37,500 nucleotides of DNA from Paratrimastix pyriformis (GCA_027972325.1 JAPMOS010000137.1:60001-97500); one strand, 5' to 3'. Numbered from the stretch's first letter, positions 8,476-20,300 are shown. Translations and numbers: made by a program. The notes: generated from the sequence alone by a model not told the origin.

Positions 8476-10578
8476 CTCCTCCTCCGCCTCCCCCCAACTC
8501 CCCTGTGAAAATACCCTCGCGCCCATCCCCTTCCCAACCGCCGTCGGCAGTGATTATGTCGGCCAGTCCCGGGTTGAAGGACACGTTCGATGGGCGATGG
8601 AGGGGATGGGGGAGGGGGGGGGTCGAAGTGGCTATGTCCCTGGGATGGTCCGGCCCCCGGAGAGATACTCGAGAAGTGCCGTGGTCCTGGAGTGACGCGA
8701 GTGGGGGGAGGGGGGAGGGGAGGGGCAAGCGAGATGAGATGGGGGGGACGACGACCGCCAGAGATGTCCAGAGGGCGCTTAGGCCAACAACAGGAGAGAC
8801 ACAGAGACGACGCAGAGACGACGCACAGACGCACAGAGACGCAGAGACACACAGAGAGAGACACAGAGACACAGAGGCATACAGAGAGAGACAGAAAGAG
8901 ACAGAAAGAGACAGAAAGAGACAGAGACACACAGAGACACACAGAGACACCCAGAGACACCCAGAGACACCCAGAGACACCCAGAGACACCCAGAGACAC
9001 CCAGAGACATGCGGCCGAGGACGCACACAGACACACAGACACACAGACACACAGACACACAGACACACAGACACACAGACACACAGACACACAGACACAC
9101 AGACACACAGACACACAGACACACAGACACGGAACGGACTTTTTCGTGGCCATGCGGCCCAGGACGCACACGAGGATGAAGGCGCTGATGGGGAAGAGGA
9201 TGAAGACCACCACCTGCGTGGAAGTGTGTGCGGGATGATGACGGGGGTGATGGTGAGGGGGGTGATGATGACGGGGGTGGTGATGATGACGGGGTGGTGA
9301 TGAATGGGGTGATGACGCCGGGGGTGATGACGCCGGGGGTGATGACGCCGGGGGTGATGACGCCGGGGGTGATGACGCCGGGGGTGATGACGCCGGGGGT
9401 GATGACGACGGGGGTGATGATGCCGGGGGTGATACTGCCGAGGGTGATGACGACATGACGGGGGTGATGACGACATGACGGGGGTGATGATGACGGACGG
9501 TGAATGGGGTATGGGTCAATGAAAGATTTTGTTGGTGGGTGTGGATGGGGAAGGAATCATTTTGATGGGGATAGTGGTACCAATGGCCGAGATGGTGGTG
9601 GCTATCCCCCCTGGGGGTAGTAACGGACCCAGAAAAAGCGGGTCTTCGAGACCACAATCACCACGATATAGCAGGCGATATCGCACATGAGCACGGTGGC
9701 TAGTGCCAGGAACAGATTGACCGCCAAGTTCCGGGCCTTGACGTGTGTCCGGAGGTCGTGATCGTTGAGCGGAAGCATGTGCCGAAGCCCGTCGCTTGGT
9801 GGGGGGCGGCGGGACAGTGCCGGGGGAATAGCTACCGCCGGCAACATGACCCGGGCTTGTGTCTCCGGCTCCGGTGCTGGTGGCAGTGGCGGTGCGTGCA
9901 CGGACACGTATCGGCAGTGGACAACCTGATGTGTGGGGCAGGGCGTATCACAGGGGGCCAGGTGGGCCGCCACTTGGTCCAAAGTCCCGGAAAATGGGCA
10001 GCCCGCATCCCGATGTGAACATGCCTGCATGACCCCCGGGCATTGAGGCAAATGGCTCCTGAATTGCTCGTAGGTGCCTTGCCAGGGACACCAGAGGCAT
10101 TTGGTTGGGAACCTGGTGGTGGCGTGAGCGGAGAGAACCCAGGAGCCAGCACCAGAAGAGACCTTCCGATCTGGTTGGAGAGGAAACGATGCTTCACTAA
10201 TTGTGACGTGGAGAGAGATTGTTGGCACATGGGACACTTTTGGCGCCGCCTCAGGGATTCTTCAATGCAAGGACGGCAGTACGAGTGGCCGCTGAAATGT
10301 GATTTGTGAAATCTCCCCCAGGAGATTGGAATGCGCAGCAGACCAGGGTGTTACTACAACATTCCTGTGATCAAACACCATTTGACAAATGATACAAACA
10401 AAGTCCGGGTCAACAGGGGAAGTAAAAATGTTATCCGAATTCAGATGCTCGCATTCACTGCGATGAGGACAATCGGTGTCAATGGAGAGATGGCAGGTGG
10501 GACACAGGAGATGTTCGTGATGGCTCTCCGTGAGAAGATAATATTTGGTGCAGCTAACCGAGAAGAATCTATAATGCG
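8363..10578 (-). CDS. RING and TRAF-type finger protein with membrane segments (5' end unresolved)
   Basis: Probable membrane-anchored E3 ligase. Exons: 10578-10344, 10291-10163, 10112-9629, 9213-9140 and 8777-8363; phases close. A complete RING is formed across the first intron: CIICQMVFDHRNVVVTP then CGHSYCRPC and CPMC. TRAF-type fingers follow (KCLWCPWQGTYEQFRSHLPQC, ACSHRDAGCPFSGTLDQ, HLAPC). Then come a proline-rich linker and a hydrophobic segment, NLFLALATVLMCDIACYIVV. The 74-base exon is almost a pure second membrane span (VVVFILFPISAFILVCVLG). The last exon (Pro/Gly-rich, stop at 8363) is the least certain. Upstream, the frame is closed by TAG and has no ATG, so a 5' exon is missing. 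One candidate starts at ATG 10770, inside the antisense of the HAKAI first exon, using donor GTCGG. Other donors: GTCTG, GTCTC, GTCCG, GTCCG. Confidence 0.6.
8779..9139. repeat. CAGACA/GAGACACCC repeat cluster in an intron
   Basis: Several simple repeats abut: GACGCAGA and AGACAGAAAG units at 8800-8935, a 10-base AGAGACACCC array at about 8937-9008, and ACACAGAC units at about 9025-9130. The coding strand of the RING gene reads TGTGTCTG here, so the intron holds dozens of GTCTGTGT pseudo-donors. Confidence 0.85.
9300..9475. repeat. 15-base GTGATGACGCCGGGG minisatellite
   Basis: About eight near-perfect copies from about 9308 to 9440 with degenerate flanks. They lie inside the 415-base intron 9214-9628 of the minus-strand RING gene. 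Confidence 0.88.
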
Positions 10579-10605
10579 CTGCGTTCTATCGATAGAGGAG
10601 AGTGG

Positions 10606-11479
10606 ATGTTGCGTGGCGGTGAAGCCGATCACGCAGGGTTCAGCATGGCGACGGCGTCTCGTTATCCCGGGAATACTCGGCATTCCGAGGACGTCGGAGG
10701 CCCTCCTCACCTTTGCCCGACATGTTCCCTCCCAATTCGAATTTACGGGTCTCTCGTCTGTACAATTCATGTCAGCAGATCGAGTTATCTTTCTCTCTCG
10801 CGTGAGCTAGCTCCCTTGTCATCATATCTTCTGTTTATCTTGTGCGGAGGCTGCCTCCCAACGGCAAAGCTGCCCGTTTTGTCAGAAATCCGCGACTGGC
10901 CATGAACGATGGAACGATTTCGAAAAATGTTTCGTGTGCACTCATCCGGGCTGTTTTCGGGGGTATAAAGAACTCTACTTTCTCCAAGTTTGTTCTTTTA
11001 CTCCCCGTTGTCTCTGTTCCTATTCTTTTAGGAGCACCAAAAGCTCAGGAAACACGTGAACACCGTTCCCTTCCTCTGCCAAAGCACCCTCAACTCGGCC
11101 CCCCGCCCTCCACCTGCTACCGAGCCTTCCCCCCAGATGGTTCAGATCACTCAACTTCTCATTATGCTCAAGCAGCTCCTGCTCGATTCTCGGGAGGCGA
11201 TTGCCTCGCAAGGACACCCCACTGAGCAGGTCCGCGGATGCCCCAGCTGAGGTGGGCGCAGCCCCCTCCGGGGAAATGCTTGCGTTTCCTTTACTTTTGC
11301 GTGGATGGGTGATGACGACTCACACTCCTTCTTTTTGTTCCTAGAATTTTGCCGCGATGGCAAGCGTATTTACTGTTTCCGGAATCCAGCCGCGCCCCGG
11401 AGATGACCCTTTGGTGCTCTTGGAGCGGCTGGTGGAGACTGTCACCGCTCAACGACAGGCTCTGCAGGCTCGAACTTAG
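10606..11479 (+). CDS. CBLL1: HAKAI (CBLL1)-like RING E3, 219 aa
   Basis: HAKAI is a RING E3 and a stabilising subunit of the m6A mRNA methyltransferase writer. Exons: 10606-10755, 10811-10987, 11032-11229 and 11345-11479, all ending in phase 0. Seen: an atypical RING whose halves meet across intron 1, LCPTCSLPIRIYGSL then LPCHHIFCLSC and CPFC. The LPIRIYG and PCxHxFC strings are diagnostic of the family. After it comes a C2H2-like finger, KCFVCTHPGC followed by YFLQEHQKLRKHVN, as in the HYB domain. The C-terminal half has a hydrophobic helix (QITQLLIMLKQLL) and a second amphipathic helix, and lacks the long proline-rich tail of animal HAKAI. Donors: GTCTG, GTTTG, GTCCG. Start is the first ATG in frame, 28 bases from the last placed exon of the divergent RING gene. 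The stop is 58 bases from the stop of the convergent gene. Confidence 0.82.
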
Positions 11480-11537
11480 ACTCTCTGGCGATCTATTCTG
11501 CTTTGCCCATCCAAGACGCCTGCTTCCACGATGTATA

Positions 11538-14500
11538 TTATTCACCAACATCTATCCCGCTCGCATCGGGCCACTCCGTCACCTCCGGTGTGGTGACAGG
11601 TTGTTCCTTCGGCGGAGGGCCTGAGGCTGGAGCGCCAGCGGGGGTTACCTGAGGGGGTGCCTGAGGGGGCGCCTGAGGGGGCACTGCAGGACCGACCGAG
11701 GGGCGAGGGGGGGCCAGGGACGGAGCCGCTGCGCTCATTCGCTGGAGAAGCTCCTGTTGTTTGCGAATCAGCGCGGATAGCTGCTCGTTGAGCTCTTGTT
11801 GCTGACGAAGGAGTCTGAGCAAGTCTTGATTGGCAGAATCGGCAAAAGGACGGGACACTTGGATGGGAGGCATGACCGGAACCAAAGGTTGAGGAGGCAC
11901 GATGATTGGTTGGGGGGACAATGACAACGGCGGAGGGACCACTTGTCGAACGGGAACCGCCGGAGGAATCGGGACCACGGGAGGAATGGTCCCCACAGGA
12001 GACGCGGCACCGGCCGGGATTGGCGGGAGCAACGGTAGACCAGGCGCCAGACGTTGGGGCGGCATGAAGGACGGGAGGGCTGCCAGCGAAGCTCGTCGCC
12101 GCGGCTGGTTCGCTCCAGGCCCAGGTTCTGTGCCTCCAATCGAGAGAATGCTGGTATCCACGAATGGCGGGACAGTCTGGAAAAAGGAGGCCGCAGTCCC
12201 GGGTTTCACCAGTGAAGGGTTCTCAATCAGAAGTTGAATGGCCTTGGAAGGGCGGTCGGGCAGATGCACAATTGTTTCTAAGTTAAAGTCGGTGAGATGG
12301 CAGCTTAAGCGAGGGGACGGACCGATCTGACCCTGAGCATCGAAAGTATAAAAAGCCGGGAAATTGATTGTGAATCTGCCGCCAGTTCCGGGCGAACCTG
12401 CCCATGGTCCGCCGGTATGAAGGGCGGAACAGCTAGTCCGGGGGAGCGGGTACGCGGAACGGATACACAAAGACGTGAGCACCAAGGGACAGACAAGCCC
12501 CCAACCCACAACAGCCCCCCAACGTAGCACAGAAATGCACACGGGGCATGACACAGCTCTTCGACCACGCATACGCACGCAGCAGACCGATTCCACAGGG
12601 CGACACGGCCGGTGCTGCAGACAGCAAGACATGACTGGGCGTTGATCCGGCTGAATGGTGCTCGTTGATCCTTGAGGAGATCAACAACGGTTTGCGGTGT
12701 GGAATGGTAGAAGTAGGCATTCGGGTCGGAGGGTCGCACCGCAGTGAGGGCGCAAAACGGTGAGAGCAACTGTTGGACGCGACGAGTATCCAAGGGCCCA
12801 CGCTGTGAGTAGAGGGACCACTATCCGAGGAGGTGGCTCACGCACGCAAAAGAACACGGGTCAGACCAGCGTATGAACTCTCTCCAAATTCCTTTGGTCG
12901 TTTTGGGTGGTGCACTGGCGAGGTTTCAACTTGAGTTGGGGGGCACAGTATAGCTTTTCAGCGGTGGGCATCGGAATGTGAAGGTCGTGGTAGAGCCGGG
13001 GCAAGTCCATCCACGACCAAATTTGAAAGATCATATTCTCGCTGAAGAGACAAATGCACACCGCTTGGCAGATCACCGTGGCTCCACTTGGCGGAGTCTT
13101 GCTGAAAACACCAGTTTGCTTGGCAGACAGGAGCAAGTGCGCAGCAACCATGTTTCCGGCAGAGGCCATATGGCGGGCCACCAGGCGAATTTCCGAGAAC
13201 GCCGAATGCCAAGGAATCAGATAGGAATCCATGAGGTGCCGCAGCCCATTGCCCGAATGTCCTCCGCCGGGGGTTTGAAGGGTGCAATTCCGGGCGCACA
13301 GCTCGGCCATCACATCCGCATTGCGCTCGCCACGTTGAACACACTGCGATGGCGTAATGGTGAGCAAGGAAACACCCAAAAACAACCAGACGTTCAAGAA
13401 CTGAAGGAAACGCTGCGCGTGGAGGGATTGCTCGTTCACGAGCTCACGGGGGACATTGAGAACCTGCGAGCGGAACGTGGCTGTATCACACAGTGGCCAA
13501 AAATCACTGAACCAACGGGCGTCACCAAGGGACCCAGAGTCGGGGCGCTCTGTAGCGGATGATGAGGCGGGAGAGGTGGGGTTGTGTCGAAGACAGACCA
13601 TCACAAATCCGAAGGAACAGGAAGTGCATACAGGAACACGGAACAAATGGGGGAGGGCTACCTTCCCACTCCATCGGGATCGACTTGTACAACGCGACGA
13701 CGATCACCTACGACGAGGCGTCTCATCCATGCCGGAGGAAAAAAATGGCAAACCGCGGAAGGAGTCGTCAAGACCACGCTCGGCACAAAAAAAATGTCGT
13801 GGGCTTTCTCGAACCACTCGGCCAGGTACTGGCGGAATCGTGTCAAACCTCTACCCCGAAAAATGCCGCCCATGTTGGTGACGGTCCCGGTTCGGGTGGC
13901 CTCCGTGAAGAGGCGCATCGTCACCTGGTAGTCGTCCTCGTTTGCCGCTCGTGCGTGAACCTCGGCCCCGGCGACTAAGAAGGGGTCCAGTTCTCGGGCG
14001 ATTGCAACACTCACCGGGCGATCGATCACCCGTTTGCACCCGAGATTCTTTGTGAGGGCGTCAAGATCCACAATCGACCAAACTTCCACAACGAGAGCTG
14101 TCGGGTCGGCCGAAGAATACCTGGAGGTCCAGGTGAATAAATGGACAAATGATGGTGTGGATGGGGTACTGACCTCATGACAGCAGAGTAATACAGGTCG
14201 AATTCGCGGTGCGTCGGCGCGACCCCCAAGAATGGACCCTTGTTGTGGGACTGGAGCGACGGGCGAAGAATCACGTCGTGTGGGAGGGGCGGATGGCAGT
14301 CGCGGAAGGGCAGACCACGGTGAGTTTGCACCAGAGCGCGCAAAGGTCGCGGTTCACAAAGACGCGGGCATTGGTTTCTTCCACCACGCGGATACGGAAT
14401 GATTGCAGGACCTTGGCGACCGTCTGGATGGCCGACTCCACTCCGATCTCCCGTGAAAGCGATGATCCATGATGAATGATGACTGTGGGCGAGTAGTGCC

Positions 14501-14867
14501 TTTCGAAAACCTCCTTTTGTTTTCCCTCCAGCACACCGCGAAGGATTTCCAGTGTTTTTGAGGCAAGCGGATTGGAAGTGCTCGGCAAACGCTGACCAGG
14601 GATAAATTCAGGAGCCTCCGGACGGAGAGGAGGGGAAGGCGCTGGCTTTTCCTTCTCAGTGGTGGGCGAACGAGCAGGAGTGGTGGATGTGGCCTTCTCT
14701 TTCTCAGATGACGGACTGCTGGAAGGAGGAGCTCTTGCTGGGGAGGGTTCTTGTGTCGCTTTGATAGGCGCTCCTTCAGGTCCTTTTTTGAGTTGCTCCA
14801 TCAGCTGGGCAGGGTGCTCCAAGAGCCTCTACCAATGCCGGACATTGCCCCTCTTCAACCTCGGCAT
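11538..14867 (-). CDS. Protein with four tandem NTF2/SnoaL-like folds and a proline-rich coiled-coil tail (929 aa)
   Basis: Exons: 14867-14844, 14804-14316, 14250-14174, 14120-13775, 13707-13599, 13549-13392, 13343-12867, 12802-12588 and 12432-11538; every phase closes. After a Pro/Ser/Lys-rich N-terminus, four segments resemble SnoaL-like NTF2 folds. Domain 1 (about 88-230): HYSPTVIIHHG, GVESAIQTVAKVLQSF, NKGPFLGVAPT, VEVWSIVDLDAL. Domain 2 (about 240-385): GGIFRGRGLTRFRQYLAEWF. Domain 3 (about 395-545): QTGVFSKTPPSG then FSENMIFQIWSWMDLPRLYH. Domain 4 (about 565-690): HTGGPWAGSPGTGGRFTINF and AFYTFDAQGQI. The last 230 residues are Pro-rich with a coiled coil (NQDLLRLLRQQQELNEQLSA). NTF2-like folds bind small ligands or partners; no catalytic role can be read. 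Domain 2 is the most diverged. I do not recognise a named orthologue. The first intron is only 39 bases. Confidence 0.7.
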
Positions 14868-14942
14868 TCGCGGTTTTCTTCGCAGCGGCCTCCTTTTCCT
14901 TCGTGCCTCCCTCCTTCTGATTGTTGTGTCACTTCCACCGCA
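14868..14942. promoter_or_regulatory. 75-base divergent promoter region
   Basis: Only 75 bases separate the ATG of the NTF2-like-repeat gene (14867, minus) from the ATG of RAB24 (14943, plus). Inferred bidirectional promoter; no TATA-like element is evident. Confidence 0.5.
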
Positions 14943-15909
14943 ATGGCACAACCGAAGACAGTTGAATTGAAGAGTTTGTGCTGCTTTTGGCAAAATTCCC
15001 AAAGCTGATGTTTCGATTGTAGTCGTTCTGCTGGGCAAGTCCAGTACAGGGAAAACCTGTCTGATTAATCGGTTTTTGAAGTCGTCTTTTGAACACAACA
15101 CGAGGACGGTCGGCTGATTTCTTTCGATTGGCCATTCATTTCTCCTCTCCAGACTTTGGGTGCCGCCTTCGGCCAGCGCGACCTTGTTATTGATGACACA
15201 ACAGTAGCTATGGGTGTTTGGGATACTGCAGGTCTGCTCCGCCCCACAGTCCGTCCCCGCACGAGCATGTTTAGGGCAAGAGCGATATGAATCGATCTCT
15301 CGGCTTTACTACAGAAACGCCGGTGCGGCTATTATTTGCTACGGTCCGTCTGGCCGGATCATCCCACTCAGCCCGTTCACTCCTCCTGCAGACATGACGG
15401 ATGCCAGCTCCTTTGCTCGGGCCAAGTTTTGGGTCAACGAGTTGCTCGCCAGGTCTGCCGTCCTTTGGTCTTAGTGTTGTTTCTAATTGTTCCTTTGTGC
15501 AATCTCAGCGAGAAAAATTGCTTGATTTTCCTGGCTGGCACCAAGCGTCTGTCGCGGCCACGCTCCTCCGGAACCATCCTCTTTTTCCTCCCTTTTCAGA
15601 GGATCTCATCACCCAGGAGAGCTACCCTTGTGCTGTTCCTCTCCGGGATGCCAAGAAATACGCCGAAACTGTGAATGCCACTGTTTTCGAGACCAGCTCT
15701 AAGGTTGGCATCACCGTGCTCGCCTCGCCTTCACCACCCCTCACTCGCTCTCTCGCCCTGCCCCACAGACTGGCCATAACGTAGAGGAGCTGTTCCAGGC
15801 AATCGCACATGCCTACGTGGAGCAGCAACGTCACGATATCACCGGCGGGGGCGGGGCTGGTATCCGGCCGGATCTCCTCCCTCCCCCCGGCCCGAAGCCA
15901 TGCTGCTGA
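14943..15909 (+). CDS. RAB24: Rab GTPase, RAB24-like (208 aa)
   Basis: Small GTPase of the RAB24 group, linked in animals to late autophagy. Exons: 14943-14973, 15005-15108, 15153-15231, 15275-15343, 15392-15452, 15509-15546, 15600-15703 and 15769-15909, in phase to TGA 15907. Seen: P-loop [13 protein letters not shown]3 [42 protein letters not shown] (the FxRAKFWVxEL string is RAB24-like), G4 as GTKQD instead of NKxD (also a RAB24 feature), G5 ETSSKTG, and a C-terminal CC for prenylation. It keeps Gln in DTAGQE where animal RAB24 has Ser, so its GTPase chemistry should be more ordinary. Intron 1 is 31 bases; the rest are 43-65. Donors: GTTTG, GTCGG, GTCTG, GTCCG, GTCTG, GTCTG, GTTGG. Confidence 0.85.
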
Positions 15910-16347
15910 ACACCCAACAACCCCCTCCCCCGACAATATCCATTCTCTGACCTCATGCCAGGGTCCTCCTCTCTCTCCGTTCACCGTTCTTTTCCGATTC
16001 TCTGAACTTGCTTCTTTTCTTTTTTCTGTTGTGATGATGCGCCTGTTTTCTTTGCGTGCTCGTCCCCCCTCCCCCCGCTGTAAACAAGTCCTGTGGTGGA
16101 TCCCTCTTCCAGAAGAGATATTCCCCTTTTCGTCGCCAGGGGGAGTAAGCCTCTTGTCAGCATCTCCTGGAGAGTGGTGAAGATTTTTTCGGGCCGACCG
16201 AACAACGCCATCTGAACAACGCCATTTCGGTACTACGTTCTTTCTTTTGAGTGGCTCTTCGAGCTCTGCGCCTTGGCTTCGGATATTCCGGAATGATCTG
16301 GTTGTCCCGGGTTATTCTTGTCTCGGTGTTTCGAAAAACTAACTGAA
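15910..16347. other. Intergenic region between RAB24 and CCT6
   Basis: 438 bases, pyrimidine-rich on the plus strand. It should contain the RAB24 3' UTR and the CCT6 promoter. I see no further exon, RNA gene or long repeat. Confidence 0.5.
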
Positions 16348-18939
16348 ATGGCTCAGAGCACTGCCCTCCAATTTAACATTGCTGCCGCCAAGGGCCTGAT
16401 GGAGGTTCTCCGTACCAATGTTGGCCCCACTGGGACTCTGAAGATGTCCGCCGACACAAAACCCATCCTCCTTTATTCCACATCCTGAATTTTCGCAGGC
16501 TGGTCGGTGGTTCCGGTGACATTCGTATCACCAAGGATGGTGCCCGTCTCCTTTCCGAAATGGTTTTGTCCTCTTTTTCACACCCACCACACGCCATCCA
16601 TCTTTCCGTTCCTCCAGCAAATTCAACTCCCCACCGCTCAGATGCTCAGCAGGACTGCAACTGCTGTCGATGATGAGGTGGGTGACGGGACTTCCAGCAT
16701 CATTCTCTTCATCGGCGAGCTTTGCCACATTGCCGAGCGTTACCTCAACGAACGTCTGTATGAAAAGGCTCTAAATTGCGCATTTCACCGTTGCACTCTT
16801 CGAATTTTCCTATCATAGGTGTCCACCCCCGAATTCTCGTTGACGGTTTCCAGCTTGCTCTTAGGAAGGCACTTGAGGTTCTTGATTCTATGAAACTCGC
16901 CCTTCCCATGAACCGTGAGGTCCGCAATTCTCGAAAACACATCACTGGTATTCATTTTTCCTTCACCGACCCTTTGCATGTCTTCTTTAGACTCTCCTCG
17001 GCGTTGCGCGCACTGCCCTGGGGACTAAGCTGAACCCCGAGCTCACAAACGTCATGGCACCCATCGTTACCGATGCTGTTCAGATCGTCCACCGCCCTGA
17101 AAACCGGGACCTCGACCTGCACATGGTTGAGATTATGCACATGCAGCACAGACTTGCCACGGACACTCAATTGGTGCGTGGTCTGGTGCTGGACCACGGG
17201 TGCCGGCATCCCGACATGCCCCGCCGGCTGACCCGCTGCCACATTCTGATCTGCAACGTCTCCTTGGAGTATGAGAAATCGTCTGTTGCGGGACTTGGGC
17301 ACATTTTTTTCTCAGTGGTTTCCGGTTGGCTCGACTAGTGAGGTCAACTCGACCTTTGCCTTCTCGTCGGCCGAGCAGCGCGAGAAGCTCGTCGAGGCCG
17401 AGCGGAAGGTGACCGACGATCGCGTTCGCAAGATCATTGCCCTGAAGCGGAAGGTCTGCTTTCCAACCTCGCCCCCATCGGCAGGTCTCATCCACCCTGG
17501 GGGCGGATAGGTTTGCGAGGACGGCTCGACCTTCGTGGTGATCAACCAGAAGGGTATCGACCCCCTGAGCCTGGACAGCTTCGCCAAGGAGGGCATGATG
17601 GGCCTGCGGCGGGCCAAGAAGCGTAACATGGAGCGTCTCGCCCTCGCCTGCGGCGGTGTGTGCTGCAACTCGGTCGACGAGCTGACCCCGGAGGTGCTGG
17701 GCTATGCCGGCCTGGTCTATGAGCAGACCCTGGGCGAGGAGAAGTACACCTTCGTGGAGGAGGTGCGCGAACCTCACTCCTGCACCATTCTGGTCAAGGG
17801 TCTGTGTGCCCCCTGTGTGAGACCCCGCTGCTCCTCGGCTCGTCTCCTATGATCCTCGCCGCTCACACCTGTCTTCCATCGCCGCCTCCAGGCCCCAACG
17901 CCCACACGATCGGCCAGCTGAAGGACGCCCTGAGGGACGGCCTCCGCGCCTGCCGCAACGCCGTGGTGGATGGGGGTGTTGTGCTGGGGGCCGGTGCTTT
18001 TGAGCTGGCCTGCTCGGAGGCTCTGATGACCTACGCTCGCACTCTCACCACCACCGCCGTCTCCGGGGTGAAGGTCCGGATCCCAGCTTACGGTGACAAC
18101 GCGCGGCATGCACATCCACAACCCACGACATCATCATCTAGTCGTCATCATCTAGTCGTCATCATCCAATCATCATCATCCAATCATCATCATCCAATCA
18201 TCATCATCCAATCATCATCATCCAATCATCATCATCCAATCATCATCATCCAATCATCCATCATCCAATCATCATCATCCAATCATCATCATCCAATCAT
18301 CATCATCCAATCATCCATCATCAACGTTGCAACTCCGGTTGGTGGCTCGCCCCCCACCCACCCCATCATCCGCGCCTCTCGCGCCACAACAACTCCCGAC
18401 ACCCAACCTGCCTCCATGGTCTCACTTCCCCCACCCACCCGCTCGCTCGTTCGCTTCACAACACTCCACAACAATTCCCACAACCTGCAAATGTCTCACT
18501 TTCCACCCCCCATCTCGCTCTCCTTCGCACCCAGGCCGTCGCCGAGGCGCTGCTGATCATCCCCAAGGTTCTCGCCATCAACAGCGGGTTCGACCCGATC
18601 GAGTGCCTGGTTAAGCTGCAGGAGGAGCATGCCCAGGGCAACAAGGTGGGCCTGGATGTGGTCACGGGGGAGCCCATTGACCCCCAGTCGGGCGCCATCT
18701 TCGACAACTACGTCGTCAAGCGGCAGATCCTCAATTCTGCGTCCGTCTCCTGTGTGCCCTGGGGGCTGGGGGGGGGGGGGGATATGCCGTCTGAGATTAT
18801 TTTCATCAACTCATTCGCCATCCCCGCGCGCACACACACACGCACACACACACGCAGCATCGTCATGACGTCTCAGCTTCTTCTTGTGGACGAAGTTCTC
18901 AAGGCCGGCAAGGCCGGCGCCCCGGCCCCACAGCAGTAA
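16348..18939 (+). CDS. CCT6: CCT chaperonin subunit zeta (520 aa)
   Basis: Subunit 6 (zeta) of the cytosolic TRiC/CCT chaperonin, which folds actin and tubulin. Exons: 16348-16445, 16499-16562, 16618-16753, 16819-16919, 16991-17280, 17339-17453, 17511-17799, 17892-18073, 18535-18740 and 18858-18939; phases close to TAA 18937. Seen: ATP-site [136 protein letters not shown] and [14 protein letters not shown]. The length matches the family (about 530). Homology fixes every exon edge, which makes this the best local proof of the unusual donors: eight GTCYG plus one GTTTTG. Intron 8 (461 bases) holds an ATCATC/CCAATC repeat and intron 9 a CA repeat and a G run. Exons after about 17340 look GC-richer than those before. 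Confidence 0.96.
18120..18325. repeat. CAATCATCATCATC repeat in CCT6 intron 8
   Basis: Tandem 14-base units (CATCATCATCCAAT) with shorter variants, entirely inside intron 18074-18534. Related CCAATCATCATC motifs recur near 22840-23100 and in RPA2 introns. Confidence 0.9.
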
Positions 18940-19481
18940 TTTATTACCCCCGTGTGTTATTTCCACCTTCCCTCCTCCCCCCCGCTTCTTTTTTTCCTCT
19001 TCTCACTTCTCGGCTCGCAAAAAGATCCCCTCCTCCTCCCATCATTTCAATCGTGGTTCGGCTGGCCGGGGGAGGCTGGCGGCTCTCACCTTGGGCACGG
19101 CATTTGCGGGAAGACCAGCTAGCCGTCACGGCCCCTTACCGGGCTCCCTCTCTCTTCGACGTTCACTATGATGGTGCGGCGCAGCGGGGGGATCGAAGGG
19201 GAGATCATCACCAACATTCAATTCATTTACAACTTGTCACTGATTGCAGAAAAAGCAAGTGTTGGGGTGTACAGAACGTAGACGCGAAAAGAGGGGGAAA
19301 ACACCATTCGAGCTTTGAGCCAAGTTGGCCCAGATTTCAATTTTCGGCAGTGGCGCGAACCCCATGAAATGAAACTCAGAAATCAGCGCCACTTCACAAC
19401 AGCGATTATTCTGACTGCTAAAGAAGCAGCAACCAATCTTCTCTTTCCCTCAACCAACCAACCATCATTTATTGCGCCCAA
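18940..19481. other. Intergenic region after CCT6
   Basis: 542 bases between the CCT6 stop and the next start. It should hold a 3' UTR and a promoter. No exon, RNA gene or array seen. Confidence 0.5.
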
Positions 19482-20264
19482 ATGAAAACCACAACCGCGA
19501 TCTGTTTGCTGGTGTCGCTTCTGTGGGCCTTCGCCTCGGCCCTTGACTGCCCGGCGGCGGCCTTCCACGCGGCCACCTTCAGCGAGGCCCTGGTGGATGG
19601 GGACGAGCTGGTCGTCAAGGTGGACGGGTTCAGCCTGAGCGAGTTCGTCATCGCCGCGGGCCCGCCGCCCCTGGTGGTCGATCCGGCCTGCCTGCCGGCG
19701 CCCACGGTGGTGGTGCCCGACCCGGCGCTGCCCTGCGACGTGGAGATGTCCTTCCGGGAGCTGCTGACGACCATTGCCGCGTGCCCGTCGGTCATCACCG
19801 AGGTCATCGACGACAAGATGCTCTGGCACGTGCCGCTGCATGTCCTGTCGACGGTGCTGACGGGCATCGACCCGAACGGGGACCCGGTCTACGGGCGCCG
19901 GTACCAGTCGATGGAGATCCTGATCGAGCAGACCATCAGCGTGGACGCCTCGGCCACGGTCGACGTGATGCACGTGGTCAACTACACGGGCTTCGAGAAG
20001 GGCGACTCGTACTTCGACCACGCCGACGCCGAGTACATCCTGCACTTCTCCATCTGGACCAACTTCCCCTACGAGCAGGGCCTGCCCTTCCTGGTGTCGG
20101 CCCCGGTGGACCCCAGCCTGATCGACTTGATCCCCGAGCCGGCCGATGACAACTGCGCCGACCCCATCCGGTCCGCCCCTCCGCACCTCCTGACACCGCT
20201 AGCCCGCCCCCCCCCCCCCCCCCCCCCCCCCCCAACCTTTGTGCTCCTTCCTTTCTCATCCCCC

Positions 20265-20300
<36 letters not shown>

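Noticed and set aside
14829-14843. A 15-base intron (GTCCGGCATTGGTAG) at the start of the NTF2-like-repeat gene
   Set aside because: Implausibly short; the 39-base alternative ending CCCAG gives the same frame with a normal acceptor.
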